64,000 nt of DNA from Streptomyces sp. NBC_01233 (GCF_035989305.1 NZ_CP108514.1:5560501-5624500); one strand, 5' to 3'. Shown: positions 1-9,269, numbered from the stretch's first letter. A program made the numbers and translations. Notes: generated by a model not told the origin, from the letters alone.

Positions 1-1
1 G

Positions 2-826
2 ATCGCGAAGATGCGCGAGGCGGGGCTGGTCGTCGCCGCGATCCACGCGGCGACCCGTGAGGCGGCCGTTCCGGGCGCCACGACGCTGGATCTGGACATG
101 GTGGCCCGCAAGGTGATCGCGGACGCCGGGGCCAAGTCGAACTTCCTCGGCTACGGCGGCTTCCCCGCGACGATCTGCACCTCGGTGAACGAGGTCGTCG
201 TCCACGGCATCCCGGACGACAAGACGGTCCTCAAGGACGGCGACATCATCTCGATCGACGCCGGCGCCATCGTCGACGGCTGGCACGGCGACGCCGCGTA
301 CACCGCCTTCGTGGGCACTGGGCACGCCCCTGAGCTCCTGGAGCTCTCCCGGGTGACCGAGGAGTCCATGTGGGCCGGTATCGCCGCCATGAAGCTCGGC
401 AACCGCCTCGTGGACATCTCCAAGGCGATCGAGACGTACATCAAGCGCCAGCCGCGTCCCGCCACCGGTGACCACAGCCTCGGCAAGTTCGGGATCATCG
501 AGGACTACGGCGGCCACGGCATCGGGTCCGAGATGCACATGGACCCCCACCTGCTGAACTACGTCTCGCGCAAGCGGGGCAAGGGCATCAAGCTGGTCCC
601 GGGCGTCTGCCTGGCGATCGAGCCGATGGTCTCCCTGGGCACCGCCCAGACGGAGGTACTGGCGGACGACTGGACCGTCATCACCACGGACGGCACCTGG
701 TCCTCGCACTGGGAGCACTCCATCGCCCTGACCGAAGCGGGGCCGATCGTCCTGACCAGCCCCGACTGCGGCAAGGCGAAGCTGGCGGAGTACGGGGTCA
801 CCACGGCTCCGGACCCCCTGGGCTGA
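2..826 (+). CDS. map: Methionine aminopeptidase type I, 5' end outside window
   Basis: Removes the N-terminal Met from nascent proteins in the cytoplasm. The reading frame is open to the window edge (Ile-Ala-Lys before the first internal ATG at 11), so the true start lies upstream; about 274 residues are present. The metal-ligand motifs of the family are visible in order: ISIDAG, HGDAA, GHGIG, AIEPM and HWEHS. Position just upstream of infA is the usual one for actinobacterial map. The last ten codons form the start of a 201-bp tandem duplication, and the natural terminus may have been displaced: a near-identical in-frame C-terminus recurs at 1196-1228. Identity is certain; the true N-terminus cannot be seen. 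Confidence 0.95.
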   Translation: MAKMREAGLVVAAIHAATREAAVPGATTLDLDMVARKVIADAGAKSNFLGYGGFPATICTSVNEVVVHGIPDDKTVLKDGDIISIDAGAIVDGWHGDAAYTAFVGTGHAPELLELSRVTEESMWAGIAAMKLGNRLVDISKAIETYIKRQPRPATGDHSLGKFGIIEDYGGHGIGSEMHMDPHLLNYVSRKRGKGIKLVPGVCLAIEPMVSLGTAQTEVLADDWTVITTDGTWSSHWEHSIALTEAGPIVLTSPDCGKAKLAEYGVTTAPDPLG

Positions 827-1223
827 CCCTGGGGCGACCCCGGGCCCGTGTTCCGCGGTCCCGGGCCGACGCAGGGGAGTGCCCTGCCGGGGCCGCGGCC
901 GGGGTGGTCGGCGGACGGAGTCCGGCGCAGCTGCTCGAAGCATGTGAGGCGCGCCAGCGCCGAGCCCGCGAGAGCGGCAGGGGGAAGAGGGGCCGGGGTC
1001 ACCACGGCTCCGGACCCCCTGGGCTGACCCTGGGGCGACCCCGGGCCCGTGTTCCGCGGTCCCGGGCCGACGCAGGGGAGTGCCCTGCCGGGGCCGCGGC
1101 CGGGGTGGTCGGCGGACGGAGTCCGGCGCAGCTGCTCGAAGCATGTGAGGCGCGCCAGCGCCGAGCCCGCGAGAGCGGCAGGGGGAAGAGGGGCCGGGGT
1201 CGCCACGGCTCCGGACCCTCTGG
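794..1223. repeat. 201-bp perfect tandem duplication, two full copies plus a 28-bp third
   Basis: Copies run 794-994 and 995-1195 and are identical by eye; a 28-bp partial third copy at 1196-1223 carries two differences. Each unit begins with the last ten codons and stop of map. The period is 67 codons, so the partial third copy stays in the map frame and reads GVATAPDPLA then TAA (1226-1228), resembling an ancestral map C-terminus. The rest of each unit is non-coding-looking, G/C-rich sequence. I see no terminal inverted repeats or transposase, so a duplication is favoured over a mobile element. Confidence 0.9.
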
Positions 1224-1258
1224 CGTAATGATCTACACTCTGGGGCAAACTTTCCGGA

Positions 1259-1288
1259 TTCGTCTTTCTGGGTGCCCTGACGTAGACT
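1259..1288 (+). promoter_or_regulatory. Candidate infA operon promoter
   Basis: A good -10 hexamer TAGACT lies at 1283-1288. The matching -35 region (TTCGTC at 1259-1264, 18-nt spacer) is weak. It sits directly after the tandem repeats and about 80 nt before the infA start. A second -10-like TACACT lies at 1234-1239. Confidence 0.35.
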
Positions 1289-1366
1289 GACTCGTCGGCT
1301 CTCGTGCACTTCCATGCCTGCATGGCGCACCGAGCCGATCAAGGTAGCCGATTCGAAGGGCGAAGC

Positions 1367-1588
1367 GTGGCCAAGAAGCAAGGTGCCATCGAAATCGAGG
1401 GCACCGTGATCGAGTCCCTCCCGAACGCGATGTTCAAGGTGGAACTGCAGAACGGTCACAAGGTCCTCGCGCACATCAGCGGCAAGATGCGCATGCACTA
1501 CATCCGCATCCTCCCGGATGACCGGGTCGTCGTGGAGCTGTCTCCGTACGACCTGACGCGTGGCCGGATCGTCTACCGATACAAGTAG
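1367..1588 (+). CDS. infA: Translation initiation factor IF-1
   Basis: 73 residues, the normal length for IF-1, an S1-like OB-fold protein that binds the 30S A site during initiation. The protein starts [14 protein letters not shown] and ends GRIVYRYK, both classic for actinobacterial IF-1. The GTG at 1367 is chosen over an upstream ATG at 1304 because it gives the family length and follows a GAAGGG ribosome-binding site at 1355-1360. It heads the infA-rpmJ-rpsM-rpsK-rpoA-rplQ cluster. Confidence 0.97.
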   Translation: MAKKQGAIEIEGTVIESLPNAMFKVELQNGHKVLAHISGKMRMHYIRILPDDRVVVELSPYDLTRGRIVYRYK

Positions 1589-1662
1589 ATCTTGTCCTCA
1601 CTCCTGCCTGGGCGTCTTGTCCCGGTGCGGGTGGTGGCACTGACCCGGAGAACCTCACCAAC

Positions 1663-1776
1663 ATGAAGGTCAAGCCGAGCGTCAAGAAGATCTGCGACAA
1701 GTGCAAGGTGATCCGCCGTCACGGCCGGGTCATGGTCATCTGCGACAACCTGCGCCACAAGCAGCGCCAGGGCTGA
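1663..1776 (+). CDS. rpmJ: 50S ribosomal protein L36 (bL36, zinc-ribbon type)
   Basis: 37 residues starting [14 protein letters not shown] and ending RHKQRQG. Small basic large-subunit protein. The zinc-ribbon ligands are visible: two Cys in CDKC, Cys in VICDN and His in RHKQ, so this is the zinc-binding (C+) paralogue. A GGAG ribosome-binding site lies at 1647-1650. It sits in the conserved place between infA and rpsM. Confidence 0.97.
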   Translation: MKVKPSVKKICDKCKVIRRHGRVMVICDNLRHKQRQG

Positions 1777-1796
1777 CGCACGCCGACCGACCTGCC

Positions 1797-1825
1797 TTAA
1801 CGCAGTTCTTCGCGCGACGTAAGAA
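1797..1825 (+). promoter_or_regulatory. Candidate internal promoter for rpsM
   Basis: TTAACG (1797-1802) and TAAGAA (1820-1825) are separated by 17 nt. The match to the vegetative consensus is moderate. A start near 1832 would place the long inverted repeat of 1837-1946 at the very 5' end of the transcript. Confidence 0.3.
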
Positions 1826-1836
1826 AACGTACATAC

Positions 1837-1946
1837 GCAGAATCCGCCCAGCCCTGCAAAGTGGCCGGCGGCACCTCCGGCGGGGGCCGGGGACCCGGAC
1901 GTACCACCACCCATCAGGTGTGGTCGGCGGTCGGGGCTGATTCTGC
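1837..1946 (+). promoter_or_regulatory. Long-range inverted repeat in the rpsM leader
   Basis: GCAGAATC at 1837-1844 pairs perfectly with GATTCTGC at 1939-1946, and flanking AGCCC (1850-1854) can pair with GGGCT (1934-1938). The arms enclose about 80 nt with further G/C-rich hairpins and end about 30 nt before the rpsM start. A leader of this sort could be a ribosomal-protein autoregulatory site; that role is inference. Confidence 0.4.
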
Positions 1947-1977
1947 GGAAGACCCCCGAACACACAGGAGCCATTGA

Positions 1978-2358
1978 ATGGCACGCGTTTCCGGTGTTGA
2001 CATCCCGCGCGAAAAGCGTGTGGAGATCGCACTCACCTACGTCTTCGGTATCGGGCGCACCCGGTCCAAGGAGATCCTCGCCTCCACCGGCGTGAACCCG
2101 AACACCCGCGTTCGTGACCTGGCCGAAGAGGACCTGGTCAAGATCCGCGAGTACGTGGACGCCAACCTCCGTACCGAGGGTGACCTCCGCCGCGAGATCC
2201 AGGCCGACATCCGTCGCAAGGTCGAGATCCAGTGCTACCAGGGCATCCGCCACCGTCGCGGCCTCCCGGTGCACGGTCAGCGCACCAGCACGAACGCGCG
2301 TACCCGCAAGGGCCCGCGTCGCGCGATCGCCGGTAAGAAGAAGCCGGGCAAGAAGTAG
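1978..2358 (+). CDS. rpsM: 30S ribosomal protein S13 (uS13)
   Basis: 126 residues, the family length. Head-domain protein of the small subunit that contacts P-site tRNA and L5. Starts [21 protein letters not shown] and carries the helix-hairpin-helix [14 protein letters not shown], then the basic C-terminal tail [19 protein letters not shown]. The ATG follows an ACAGGAG ribosome-binding site. Confidence 0.98.
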   Translation: MARVSGVDIPREKRVEIALTYVFGIGRTRSKEILASTGVNPNTRVRDLAEEDLVKIREYVDANLRTEGDLRREIQADIRRKVEIQCYQGIRHRRGLPVHGQRTSTNARTRKGPRRAIAGKKKPGKK

Positions 2359-2412
2359 TCCTGTTCAGCGGTCTTGCGCTGTAGGACCGACCACCTCCCG
2401 TAGGAGATTTAG

Positions 2413-2817
2413 ATGCCCCCCAAGGGTCGTCAGGGCGCTGCCAAGAAGGTGCGCCGCAAGGAAAAGAAGAACGTCGCTCACGGGCACGCCCACATCAAGA
2501 GCACGTTCAACAACACCATCGTTTCGATCACCGACCCCTCGGGCAACGTGATCTCCTGGGCCTCCGCCGGCCACGTCGGCTTCAAGGGCTCGCGCAAGTC
2601 CACCCCCTTCGCCGCGCAGATGGCCGCCGAGTCGGCCGCCCGCCGCGCGCAGGAGCACGGCATGCGCAAGGTTGACGTCTTCGTCAAGGGTCCGGGCTCC
2701 GGCCGCGAGACCGCGATCCGCTCCCTCCAGGCCACCGGCCTCGAGGTCGGCTCGATCCAGGACGTCACCCCCACCCCGCACAACGGCTGCCGCCCGCCGA
2801 AGCGCCGCCGCGTCTGA
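2413..2817 (+). CDS. rpsK: 30S ribosomal protein S11 (uS11)
   Basis: 134 residues. Platform protein of the small subunit. Typical motifs are [11 protein letters not shown] near residue 35, [23 protein letters not shown], and the C-terminal [21 protein letters not shown] ribosome-binding site precedes the ATG. In many bacteria, including mycobacteria, rpsD follows; here rpsK is followed directly by rpoA, as expected for streptomycetes where rpsD lies elsewhere. Confidence 0.98.
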   Translation: MPPKGRQGAAKKVRRKEKKNVAHGHAHIKSTFNNTIVSITDPSGNVISWASAGHVGFKGSRKSTPFAAQMAAESAARRAQEHGMRKVDVFVKGPGSGRETAIRSLQATGLEVGSIQDVTPTPHNGCRPPKRRRV

Positions 2818-2851
2818 CGCAGCGGACGCACCTGTGCGTTCTTGAGTGTCC

Positions 2852-2917
2852 GGGCGGTACGACCCCTTCGGGGGCCGTGCCGCCCGTACCCTTGCAGTAG
2901 CCGTACTCCGGTACGGC
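2852..2917 (+). terminator. Two consecutive hairpins between rpsK and rpoA
   Basis: The first stem pairs GGGCGG (2852-2857) with CCGCCC (2880-2885), with inner CCCC/GGGG around a UUCG tetraloop (2867-2870). The second pairs GCCGTAC (2900-2906) with GTACGGC (2911-2917). There is no strong T-run, so a partial terminator or attenuator that sets the rpoA level, or an RNA-stabilising element, is more likely than a full stop. Confidence 0.5.
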
Positions 2918-2967
2918 ATCCCGTCGGGCGTCAAATAGTGGGCGTCCACGAATGAAGGAACACAGAC

Positions 2968-3990
2968 ATGCTTATCGCTCAGCGTCCTTCGCTGACCGAA
3001 GAGGTCGTCGACGAGTACCGCTCGCGGTTCGTGATCGAGCCGCTGGAGCCGGGCTTCGGCTACACCCTCGGCAACTCCCTGCGCCGTACGCTCCTGTCCT
3101 CGATCCCGGGTGCCGCTGTCACCAGCATCCGCGTGGACGGCGTCCTGCACGAGTTCACCACCGTGCCGGGCGTCAAGGAAGACGTCACCGACATCATCCT
3201 CAACATCAAGCAGCTGGTCGTCTCCTCGGAGCACGACGAGCCGGTCGTGATGTACCTGCGCAAGCAGGGTCCCGGCCTGGTCACCGCTGCTGACATCGCG
3301 CCCCCGGCCGGTGTCGAGGTGCACAACCCGGACCTGGTCCTCGCCACGCTCAACGGCAAGGGCAAGCTGGAGATGGAGCTGACCGTCGAGCGCGGTCGCG
3401 GCTACGTCTCCGCCGTCCAGAACAAGCAGCTGGGCCAGGAGATCGGCCGCATCCCGATCGACTCCATCTACAGCCCGGTCCTCAAGGTCACCTACAAGGT
3501 CGAGGCGACCCGAGTCGAGCAGCGCACCGACTTCGACAAGCTGATCGTCGACGTCGAGACCAAGCAGGCCATGCGCCCGCGTGACGCCATGGCGTCCGCC
3601 GGCAAGACCCTGGTCGAGCTGTTCGGTCTGGCGCGCGAGCTCAACATCGACGCCGAGGGCATCGACATGGGCCCGTCCCCGACGGACGCCGCCCTGGCCG
3701 CCGACCTGGCGCTGCCGATCGAGGAGCTCGAGCTCACCGTTCGGTCGTACAACTGCCTCAAGCGCGAGGGCATCCACTCCGTGGGTGAGCTCGTCGCCCG
3801 CTCCGAGGCGGACCTGCTCGACATCCGCAACTTCGGTGCGAAGTCGATCGACGAGGTCAAGGCGAAGCTGGCCGGCATGGGCCTGGCCCTCAAGGACAGC
3901 CCGCCCGGATTCGACCCGACCGCCGCCGCCGACGCGTTCGGCGCGGACGACGACGCCGACGCCGGCTTCGTCGAGACCGAGCAGTACTAA
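2968..3990 (+). CDS. rpoA: DNA-directed RNA polymerase subunit alpha
   Basis: 340 residues, normal length. The N-terminal dimerisation domain (about 1-230) has [18 protein letters not shown] near residue 32. The C-terminal domain (about 250-320) has [14 protein letters not shown] and [17 protein letters not shown], the helix-hairpin-helix part that binds UP elements and activators. The tail is acidic ([12 protein letters not shown]). A GAAGGA ribosome-binding site precedes the ATG. Confidence 0.98.
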   Translation: MLIAQRPSLTEEVVDEYRSRFVIEPLEPGFGYTLGNSLRRTLLSSIPGAAVTSIRVDGVLHEFTTVPGVKEDVTDIILNIKQLVVSSEHDEPVVMYLRKQGPGLVTAADIAPPAGVEVHNPDLVLATLNGKGKLEMELTVERGRGYVSAVQNKQLGQEIGRIPIDSIYSPVLKVTYKVEATRVEQRTDFDKLIVDVETKQAMRPRDAMASAGKTLVELFGLARELNIDAEGIDMGPSPTDAALAADLALPIEELELTVRSYNCLKREGIHSVGELVARSEADLLDIRNFGAKSIDEVKAKLAGMGLALKDSPPGFDPTAAADAFGADDDADAGFVETEQY

Positions 3991-4082
3991 GCAGCACCCG
4001 TAGATCTTTCCCGCGGCATCCGCCTCGGGGGAACTGACACCGGTACCTGACACGGCCGGTGCAGATATGAAGGAGTAACACC

Positions 4083-4556
4083 ATGCCGCGTCCCGCAAAG
4101 GGTGCCCGCCTGGGCGGTTCCGCCGCGCACGAGAAGCACCTCCTCGCGAACCTCGCGAAGGCGCTCTTCGAGCACGGCCGCATCACCACCACCGAGGCCA
4201 AGGCCCGTCGCCTGCGTCCCTACGCCGAGCGACTGGTCACCAAGGCCAAGAAGGGCGACATCCACAACCGTCGCCTGGTGCTGCAGACGATCACGGACAA
4301 GAGCATCGTGCACACGCTGTTCACCGAGATCGCCCCGCGCTACGAGAACCGCCCCGGTGGTTACACGCGCATCACCAAGATCGGCAACCGTCGTGGCGAC
4401 AACGCCCCGATGGCCGTGATCGAGCTGGTCGAGGCCCTCACGGTCGCCCAGCAGGCCACTGGTGAGGCCGAGGCCGCCACCAAGCGCGCGGTGAAGGAGG
4501 CGGAGGCCAAGGCCGAGGCCACCGAGACCCCCGCCGAGGAGACCAAGGAGGCCTGA
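4083..4556 (+). CDS. rplQ: 50S ribosomal protein L17 (bL17) with Ala/Glu/Lys-rich tail
   Basis: 157 residues. The first 120 or so are canonical L17 (starts [20 protein letters not shown]; contains [13 protein letters not shown] and [18 protein letters not shown]). The last 35 residues are an added A/E/K-rich segment that other bacteria lack but actinobacteria often carry. It closes the ribosomal/rpoA operon; a strong terminator follows. An AAGGAG ribosome-binding site is present. Confidence 0.97.
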   Translation: MPRPAKGARLGGSAAHEKHLLANLAKALFEHGRITTTEAKARRLRPYAERLVTKAKKGDIHNRRLVLQTITDKSIVHTLFTEIAPRYENRPGGYTRITKIGNRRGDNAPMAVIELVEALTVAQQATGEAEAATKRAVKEAEAKAEATETPAEETKEA

Positions 4557-4588
4557 TCCCCCGGGATCACGCTTGCTTGATCGGCTCT

Positions 4589-4623
4589 GAACGGGCCCGC
4601 CCCTTCCCGGGGCGGGCCCGTTC
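4589..4623 (+). terminator. Rho-independent-type terminator after rplQ
   Basis: Perfect 15-bp G/C-rich stem, 4589-4603 with 4609-4623, around a 5-nt loop (TTCCC), followed by a modest T-containing stretch. It lies between rplQ and truA. Confidence 0.8.
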
Positions 4624-4655
4624 TGCATTTCGGTGACTCTGAGAGGATCTGTCAC

Positions 4656-5507
4656 GTGAGTGACGAGGTGGACCCCGGGCACGTCCGGGTGCGGCTGGAC
4701 CTGAGCTACGACGGCAAGGACTTCTCCGGCTGGGCGAAGCAGCGCGTGCTGCGCACCGTCCAGGGCGAGCTGGAGTCGGCCCTGCAGACCGTGATGCGGC
4801 TGTCCGAGCCGGTCGAGCTGACCGTGGCCGGGCGTACCGACGCGGGCGTGCACGCCCGCGGGCAGGTCGCCCAGTTCGACCTCGCCGAGGAGGTGTGGGC
4901 CGAGCACCACGACAAGCTGCTGCGCCGGCTCGCGGGCCGGCTGCCGCACGACGTGCGGGTGTGGAAGGTCGCCGAGGCCCCCGAGGGCTTCAACGCGCGC
5001 TTCTCGGCCATCTGGCGCCGCTACGCCTACCGCGTCGGCGACCACCAGGGCGGCGTCGACCCGCTGCGCCGCGGCCACGTGCTGTGGCACCAGTGGCCCC
5101 TCGACGTGGACGCCATGAACGAGGCCGCCGCCCCGCTGCTCGGCGAGCACGACTTCGCCGCGTACTGCAAGAAGCGCGAGGGTGCCACGACCATCCGTAC
5201 GCTCCAGCAGCTCAGCTGGGAGCGCGCCGAGGACGGGATCGTCACCGCGACCGTCCGCGCCGACGCCTTCTGCCACAACATGGTCCGCTCGCTGGTGGGC
5301 GCCCTGCTGCACGTCGGAGACGGGCACCGGCCCACCGACTGGCCGGGGAAGGTCCTGCGCGCCGCCGTACGGGACTCCTCGGTGCACGTCGTGAAGCCGC
5401 ACGGGCTGACCCTGGAAGAGGTCGGCTACCCCGCGGACGAGCTGCTGGCCGCCCGCAGCAAGGAAGCGCGCAACATGCGGACCCTGCCGGGCGCCGGCTG
5501 CTGTTAA
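4656..5507 (+). CDS. truA: tRNA pseudouridine(38-40) synthase
   Basis: 283 residues. Converts uridines 38-40 of tRNA anticodon arms to pseudouridine. The catalytic aspartate sits in [12 protein letters not shown]; other family signatures are [12 protein letters not shown] at the N-terminus, YAYRV near residue 127 and [14 protein letters not shown] near residue 206. The GTG at 4656 follows GAGAGGA. Position downstream of rplQ is conserved in actinobacteria. Confidence 0.95.
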   Translation: MSDEVDPGHVRVRLDLSYDGKDFSGWAKQRVLRTVQGELESALQTVMRLSEPVELTVAGRTDAGVHARGQVAQFDLAEEVWAEHHDKLLRRLAGRLPHDVRVWKVAEAPEGFNARFSAIWRRYAYRVGDHQGGVDPLRRGHVLWHQWPLDVDAMNEAAAPLLGEHDFAAYCKKREGATTIRTLQQLSWERAEDGIVTATVRADAFCHNMVRSLVGALLHVGDGHRPTDWPGKVLRAAVRDSSVHVVKPHGLTLEEVGYPADELLAARSKEARNMRTLPGAGCC

Positions 5508-5549
5508 TCGGTTTGGGTGGATCGGCGCCGGACCTGGACAATGCGCGGC

Positions 5550-7169
5550 ATGGGACATCTCGAAGCCAGCCACCTGGAGTACTACCTTCCCGACGGGCGG
5601 GTCCTGCTCCCCGACGTCTCCTTCCGGGTGGGGGAGGGGTCGGTCGTCGCCCTCGTCGGCGCGAACGGGGCCGGCAAGACCACCTTGCTGAAGATGATCT
5701 CCGGCGAGCTGCAGCCGCACGGCGGCGCGGTCACCGTGAGCGGCGGGCTGGGCGTGATGTCGCAGTTCGTGGGCTCGGTCCGCGACGAGACGACCGTACG
5801 GGACCTGCTGGTCTCGGTGGCGCAGCCGCGGATCCGGGAGGCCGCGAAGGCGGTGGACCGCGCCGAGCAGCTGATCCTGACGGTGGACGACGAGGCCGCG
5901 CAGATGGCGTACGCGCAGGCGCTCAGCGACTGGGCCGACGTGCAGGGGTACGAGGCGGAGACGCTGTGGGACGTCTGCACGATGGCCGCGCTGGCCCTCC
6001 CGTACGACACGGCGCAGTTCCGCGAGGTGCGCACGCTGTCGGGCGGTGAGCAGAAGCGGCTCGTCCTGGAGGCGCTGCTGCGCGGGCCGGACGAGGTGCT
6101 GCTGCTCGACGAGCCGGACAACTACCTCGACGTCCCGGGCAAGCGGTGGCTGGAGGAGCAGCTGGAGGCCACCCGCAAGACGGTGCTCTTCGTCAGCCAC
6201 GACCGGGAGCTGCTGACCCAGGCCGCCGAGAAGATCATCAGCCTGGAGGCGAGCCCGACGGGCTCCGACGTCTGGGTGCACGGCGCCGGATTCGCCACGT
6301 ACCACGACGCCCGCAAGGAGCGTTTCGCGCGCTTCGAGGAGCTCAAGCGGCGCTGGGACGAGGAGCACGCCCGGCTGAAGGCCCTGGTGCTGCGGCTGCG
6401 CAACCAGGCCGCGAGCAGCCCCGACATGGCCTCGCGGTACCGGGCGATGCAGACCCGCTTCCAGAAGTTCGAGGAGGCCGGCCCGCCGCCGGAGCCGCCG
6501 CGCGAGCAGGACATCCGGATGCGGCTCAAGGGCGGGCGTACGGGCGTGCGCGCGCTCACCGTGGAGAACCTGGAGCTGACGGGGCTGATGAAGCCCTTCT
6601 CGCTGGAGGTCTTCTACGGGGAGCGGGTCGCGGTCCTCGGTTCGAACGGCTCCGGGAAGTCCCACTTCCTGCGGCTGATGGCGGGCGAGGACGTCAAGCA
6701 CACGGGTACGTGGAAGCTCGGTGCCCGCGTGGTCCCGGGGCACTTCGCGCAGACCCACGCCCACCCGGAGCTGTTCGGCCGTACCCTCGTCGACATCCTG
6801 TGGTCGGAGGCGGCGAAGCCGCTCGGCGCGGCGATGGGCGCCCTGCGCCGCTACGAGCTGGAGCGGCAGGCAGAGCAGCCCTTCGAGAAGCTCTCCGGCG
6901 GCCAGCAGGCCCGTTTCCAGATCCTGCTGCTGGAGCTGGCGGGGACCACGGCGCTGCTCCTGGACGAGCCGACGGACAACCTGGACCTGGAATCGGCGGA
7001 AGCGCTGCAGGACGGGCTGGAGGCGTACGACGGCACTGTGCTGTGCGTCACGCACGACCGGTGGTTCGCGCGCACATTTGACCGTTACCTGGTCTTCGGT
7101 TCGGACGGTGTTGTGCGGGAGACTCAGGAACCCGTCTGGGACGAACGTAGGGTCGAACGCAAGCGCTAG
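5550..7169 (+). CDS. ABC-F family ATPase (no transmembrane domain)
   Basis: 539 residues with two ABC ATPase domains and no membrane segments, so an ABC-F protein acting on the ribosome rather than a transporter. Domain 1 has Walker A GANGAGKTT, signature LSGGEQKR and Walker B LLLDEPDNYLD; domain 2 has GSNGSGKSH, LSGGQQAR and LLLDEPTDNLD. The charged helical linker between them (about 255-310) corresponds to the P-site tRNA interaction motif. Start ATG 5550 (MGHLEASHLEYYLPDG) is preceded by GACAAT at 5537-5542 and only 7 nt, suggesting a leaderless mRNA; no ribosome-binding site is visible. Whether it is a translation factor or an antibiotic-protection protein cannot be decided here. Confidence 0.88.
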   Translation: MGHLEASHLEYYLPDGRVLLPDVSFRVGEGSVVALVGANGAGKTTLLKMISGELQPHGGAVTVSGGLGVMSQFVGSVRDETTVRDLLVSVAQPRIREAAKAVDRAEQLILTVDDEAAQMAYAQALSDWADVQGYEAETLWDVCTMAALALPYDTAQFREVRTLSGGEQKRLVLEALLRGPDEVLLLDEPDNYLDVPGKRWLEEQLEATRKTVLFVSHDRELLTQAAEKIISLEASPTGSDVWVHGAGFATYHDARKERFARFEELKRRWDEEHARLKALVLRLRNQAASSPDMASRYRAMQTRFQKFEEAGPPPEPPREQDIRMRLKGGRTGVRALTVENLELTGLMKPFSLEVFYGERVAVLGSNGSGKSHFLRLMAGEDVKHTGTWKLGARVVPGHFAQTHAHPELFGRTLVDILWSEAAKPLGAAMGALRRYELERQAEQPFEKLSGGQQARFQILLLELAGTTALLLDEPTDNLDLESAEALQDGLEAYDGTVLCVTHDRWFARTFDRYLVFGSDGVVRETQEPVWDERRVERKR

Positions 7170-7238
7170 GGGGATACCGTCACCCCCTCGGATGAGTGAG
7201 GGGCAGGCGTCGTGGGGCTGCGGCCTAGCATCTGGCTG

Positions 7239-8552
7239 ATGAAGTGGGAGAACCAGACCTCCGGAACCAGGGCCCCGGGGGACGGCGCCCCCGGGGAACG
7301 GTCCCCGGGGAACGGGAGCTCGGGGAGCCGGCTGATCGACTGGCTGCTGCGCCCGGCCTCCCGGACCTGGCAGGTGCTCTCCCTCGCGGTGTTCCTCGGG
7401 GTCTGCGTCTCCACCAGCCTGCGCGCGAACTGGGGCTCGGACAACGCCTTCGTGGTCAAGGCCGCACAGACGCTGCTCGCGGGCGGGTCCCCGTACGAGG
7501 ACAAGCGCTTCCTCTACCTCCCCAGTGCCGTGATCATGGCGGTTCCCGAGGCCCTGCTGCCGCGCACGCTGCTGCAGTGGGTGCTGCCGGTCGGGATGTC
7601 GGGGCTGCTGGGCGCGGGCTGGCTGGCCGCGCTGCGGATGTTCTCGGTGCCGCTGCGCTCGCGCTTCGCGGTCGGCGGTTTCGCGGTGTTCGCCCTCGCC
7701 TACAAGCCGTACGTGAACCTCGTGCTGATCGGCAACTGGACCGCCATCTCGGCGGCCGCGCTGCCGGTGGCGCTGCTGCTCGCGCACCGGCGGTCGTGGG
7801 CGGCGGCCGGGCTGGTGGTCGGGCTGGCGATCGCCTGCAAGCCGATGCTGGTGCCGATCGGGCTGCTGTTCCTGCTCGCCCGGCAGTGGCGGGCACTGGC
7901 CGCGGCCGTACTGGTGCCGCTGGGGCTCTCGCTGGCCGGTGCGCTGACGATGCCGAGCCCGACGCTCTTCTTCACCAAGACCCTGCCCTTCCTGCTCCAG
8001 GGGCAGGACGCGTACGCCCTGCCCTGGGACGCCTCGCCGATAGCGGTGCTGCCGCGGCTGGGGGTGCCGGAGCCGGTGGCGGTGCTGCTCGCGTTCGCGG
8101 GGGCCGGGGGCGGCCTGTGGGCGGCCTGGGTGCGCTGGCGCCGGCAGGACGAGACCGACCAGGGGGAGCTGCGCCTGGTGGAGACCGCCTGCATGGTGAT
8201 GCTCGCCGCATTCCTGGTGTCGCGTCCGTCCTTCGACCACTACCTGCTGGTGGTGCTTCCGCTGCTGCTGGCCTCGGCGGTGCGGCCGGGCTCGATGCCG
8301 CGCTCGCCCTGGTTCTGGCTGGCCCTGACCCCCCAGGTGGCGCTGGTCCCGTGGCCGTCGGAGCTGGCCCACAAGCGGCGCGCCTTCAAGGACTGCGCCA
8401 CCCTCTGCGGGCTCGCGATTCTGCTGGCGCGTCGTGCGCTGCGCTCCGGGCGGGTTACTCTGGAGCCCGTAACAACTGCGGGGTCCCCACCCAGGACCGA
8501 ACCGGAGTGCGCCGCGACGCCAGCAGAATCGGCATCGCGGACCGCGTTTTGA
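7239..8552 (+). CDS. Integral membrane glycosyltransferase, GT87 (DUF2029)-like
   Basis: 437 residues with a short hydrophilic N-terminus and about nine to eleven hydrophobic segments from residue 45 on. The composition, an acidic residue after the first membrane helix (NWGSDNAFVVKAA), the SPYED segment and the repeated Ala/Leu helices resemble the polyprenol-phosphate-mannose-type GT87 family. Start ATG 7239 is chosen because TAGCAT (7226-7231) lies 7 nt before it with no ribosome-binding site, a leaderless layout; a GTG at 7212 is the alternative. The C-terminal 30 residues are low-complexity and overlap the rplM promoter region. The sugar and acceptor are unknown. Confidence 0.65.
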   Translation: MKWENQTSGTRAPGDGAPGERSPGNGSSGSRLIDWLLRPASRTWQVLSLAVFLGVCVSTSLRANWGSDNAFVVKAAQTLLAGGSPYEDKRFLYLPSAVIMAVPEALLPRTLLQWVLPVGMSGLLGAGWLAALRMFSVPLRSRFAVGGFAVFALAYKPYVNLVLIGNWTAISAAALPVALLLAHRRSWAAAGLVVGLAIACKPMLVPIGLLFLLARQWRALAAAVLVPLGLSLAGALTMPSPTLFFTKTLPFLLQGQDAYALPWDASPIAVLPRLGVPEPVAVLLAFAGAGGGLWAAWVRWRRQDETDQGELRLVETACMVMLAAFLVSRPSFDHYLLVVLPLLLASAVRPGSMPRSPWFWLALTPQVALVPWPSELAHKRRAFKDCATLCGLAILLARRALRSGRVTLEPVTTAGSPPRTEPECAATPAESASRTAF

Positions 8553-8578
8553 CCCGTAAGGGTCTGCTTGGGTATCCT
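8549..8578 (+). promoter_or_regulatory. Vegetative promoter of rplM-rpsI
   Basis: TTGACC (8549-8554) and TATCCT (8573-8578), 18-nt spacer, a good match to the HrdB-type consensus. The -35 overlaps the stop codon of the membrane glycosyltransferase gene. It implies an rplM leader of about 200 nt. Confidence 0.6.
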
Positions 8579-8783
8579 GCTGGTTTGTTATGCGTATTGG
8601 CTTTCTCATTCTCACGTGAAAGGGCCTTGCGCCGGTCCACCGGACCGATGACCAGCGGTTCACACGGGTTGCGTCCCCGATGTGAACGAGGGCTGTCGTG
8701 ATCGTCCGTGGTGACCCTGTCAGGACCTTCCCGCGGGGCTTGCGCCCTTGGGATACCACCACTGAAGAAGCGAAGGCATACGC

Positions 8784-9227
8784 GTGCGTACGTTCAGCCC
8801 CAAGCCCGGCGACATCTCGCGCCAGTGGCTCGTCATCGACGCCCAGGACGTTGTCCTCGGCCGTCTGGCGACCCAGGCCGCTGCCCTCCTGCGGGGCAAG
8901 CACAAGCCGACTTACGCCCCCCACATGGACATGGGCGACTTCGTCATCATCGTCAACGCCGACAAGGTTCACCTGTCCGGCAACAAGGCGACCCAGAAGA
9001 TGGCGTACCGCCACTCCGGCTACCCGGGCGGTCTCCGTTCGGTGCGCTACGACGACCTCCTGGCCAACAACCCGGAGAAGGCCGTCGAGAAGGCCATCAA
9101 GGGCATGCTCCCCAAGAACACCCTGGGCCGTCAGATGCTCTCGAAGCTGAAGGTCTACTCGGGCGACCAGCACCCCCACGCTGCCCAGCAGCCGGTGCCG
9201 TTCGAGATCACCCAGGTCGCGCAGTAG
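8784..9227 (+). CDS. rplM: 50S ribosomal protein L13 (uL13)
   Basis: 147 residues, family length. Starts [15 protein letters not shown]; contains [35 protein letters not shown] and [10 protein letters not shown], all diagnostic. GTG start with GAAGG upstream (8772-8776). Forms the conserved rplM-rpsI pair, 42 nt apart. Confidence 0.98.
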   Translation: MRTFSPKPGDISRQWLVIDAQDVVLGRLATQAAALLRGKHKPTYAPHMDMGDFVIIVNADKVHLSGNKATQKMAYRHSGYPGGLRSVRYDDLLANNPEKAVEKAIKGMLPKNTLGRQMLSKLKVYSGDQHPHAAQQPVPFEITQVAQ

Positions 9228-9269
9228 TTCCGGCCACCCCCTAAGACGTAGAAAATTCTGAGGAGCATC

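Noticed and set aside
794..1223. Tandem copies as a mobile element or CRISPR array
   Set aside because: No terminal inverted repeats, target duplication, transposase or spacer structure; adjacent identical units indicate duplication.
904..1290. Frame across the 201-bp tandem copies
   Set aside because: The translation is Arg/Gly-rich repeat with no start signal; the repeat itself explains the open frame.
2818..2967. Missing rpsD as a deletion
   Set aside because: Streptomycetes are known to carry rpsD outside this operon, so its absence is normal.
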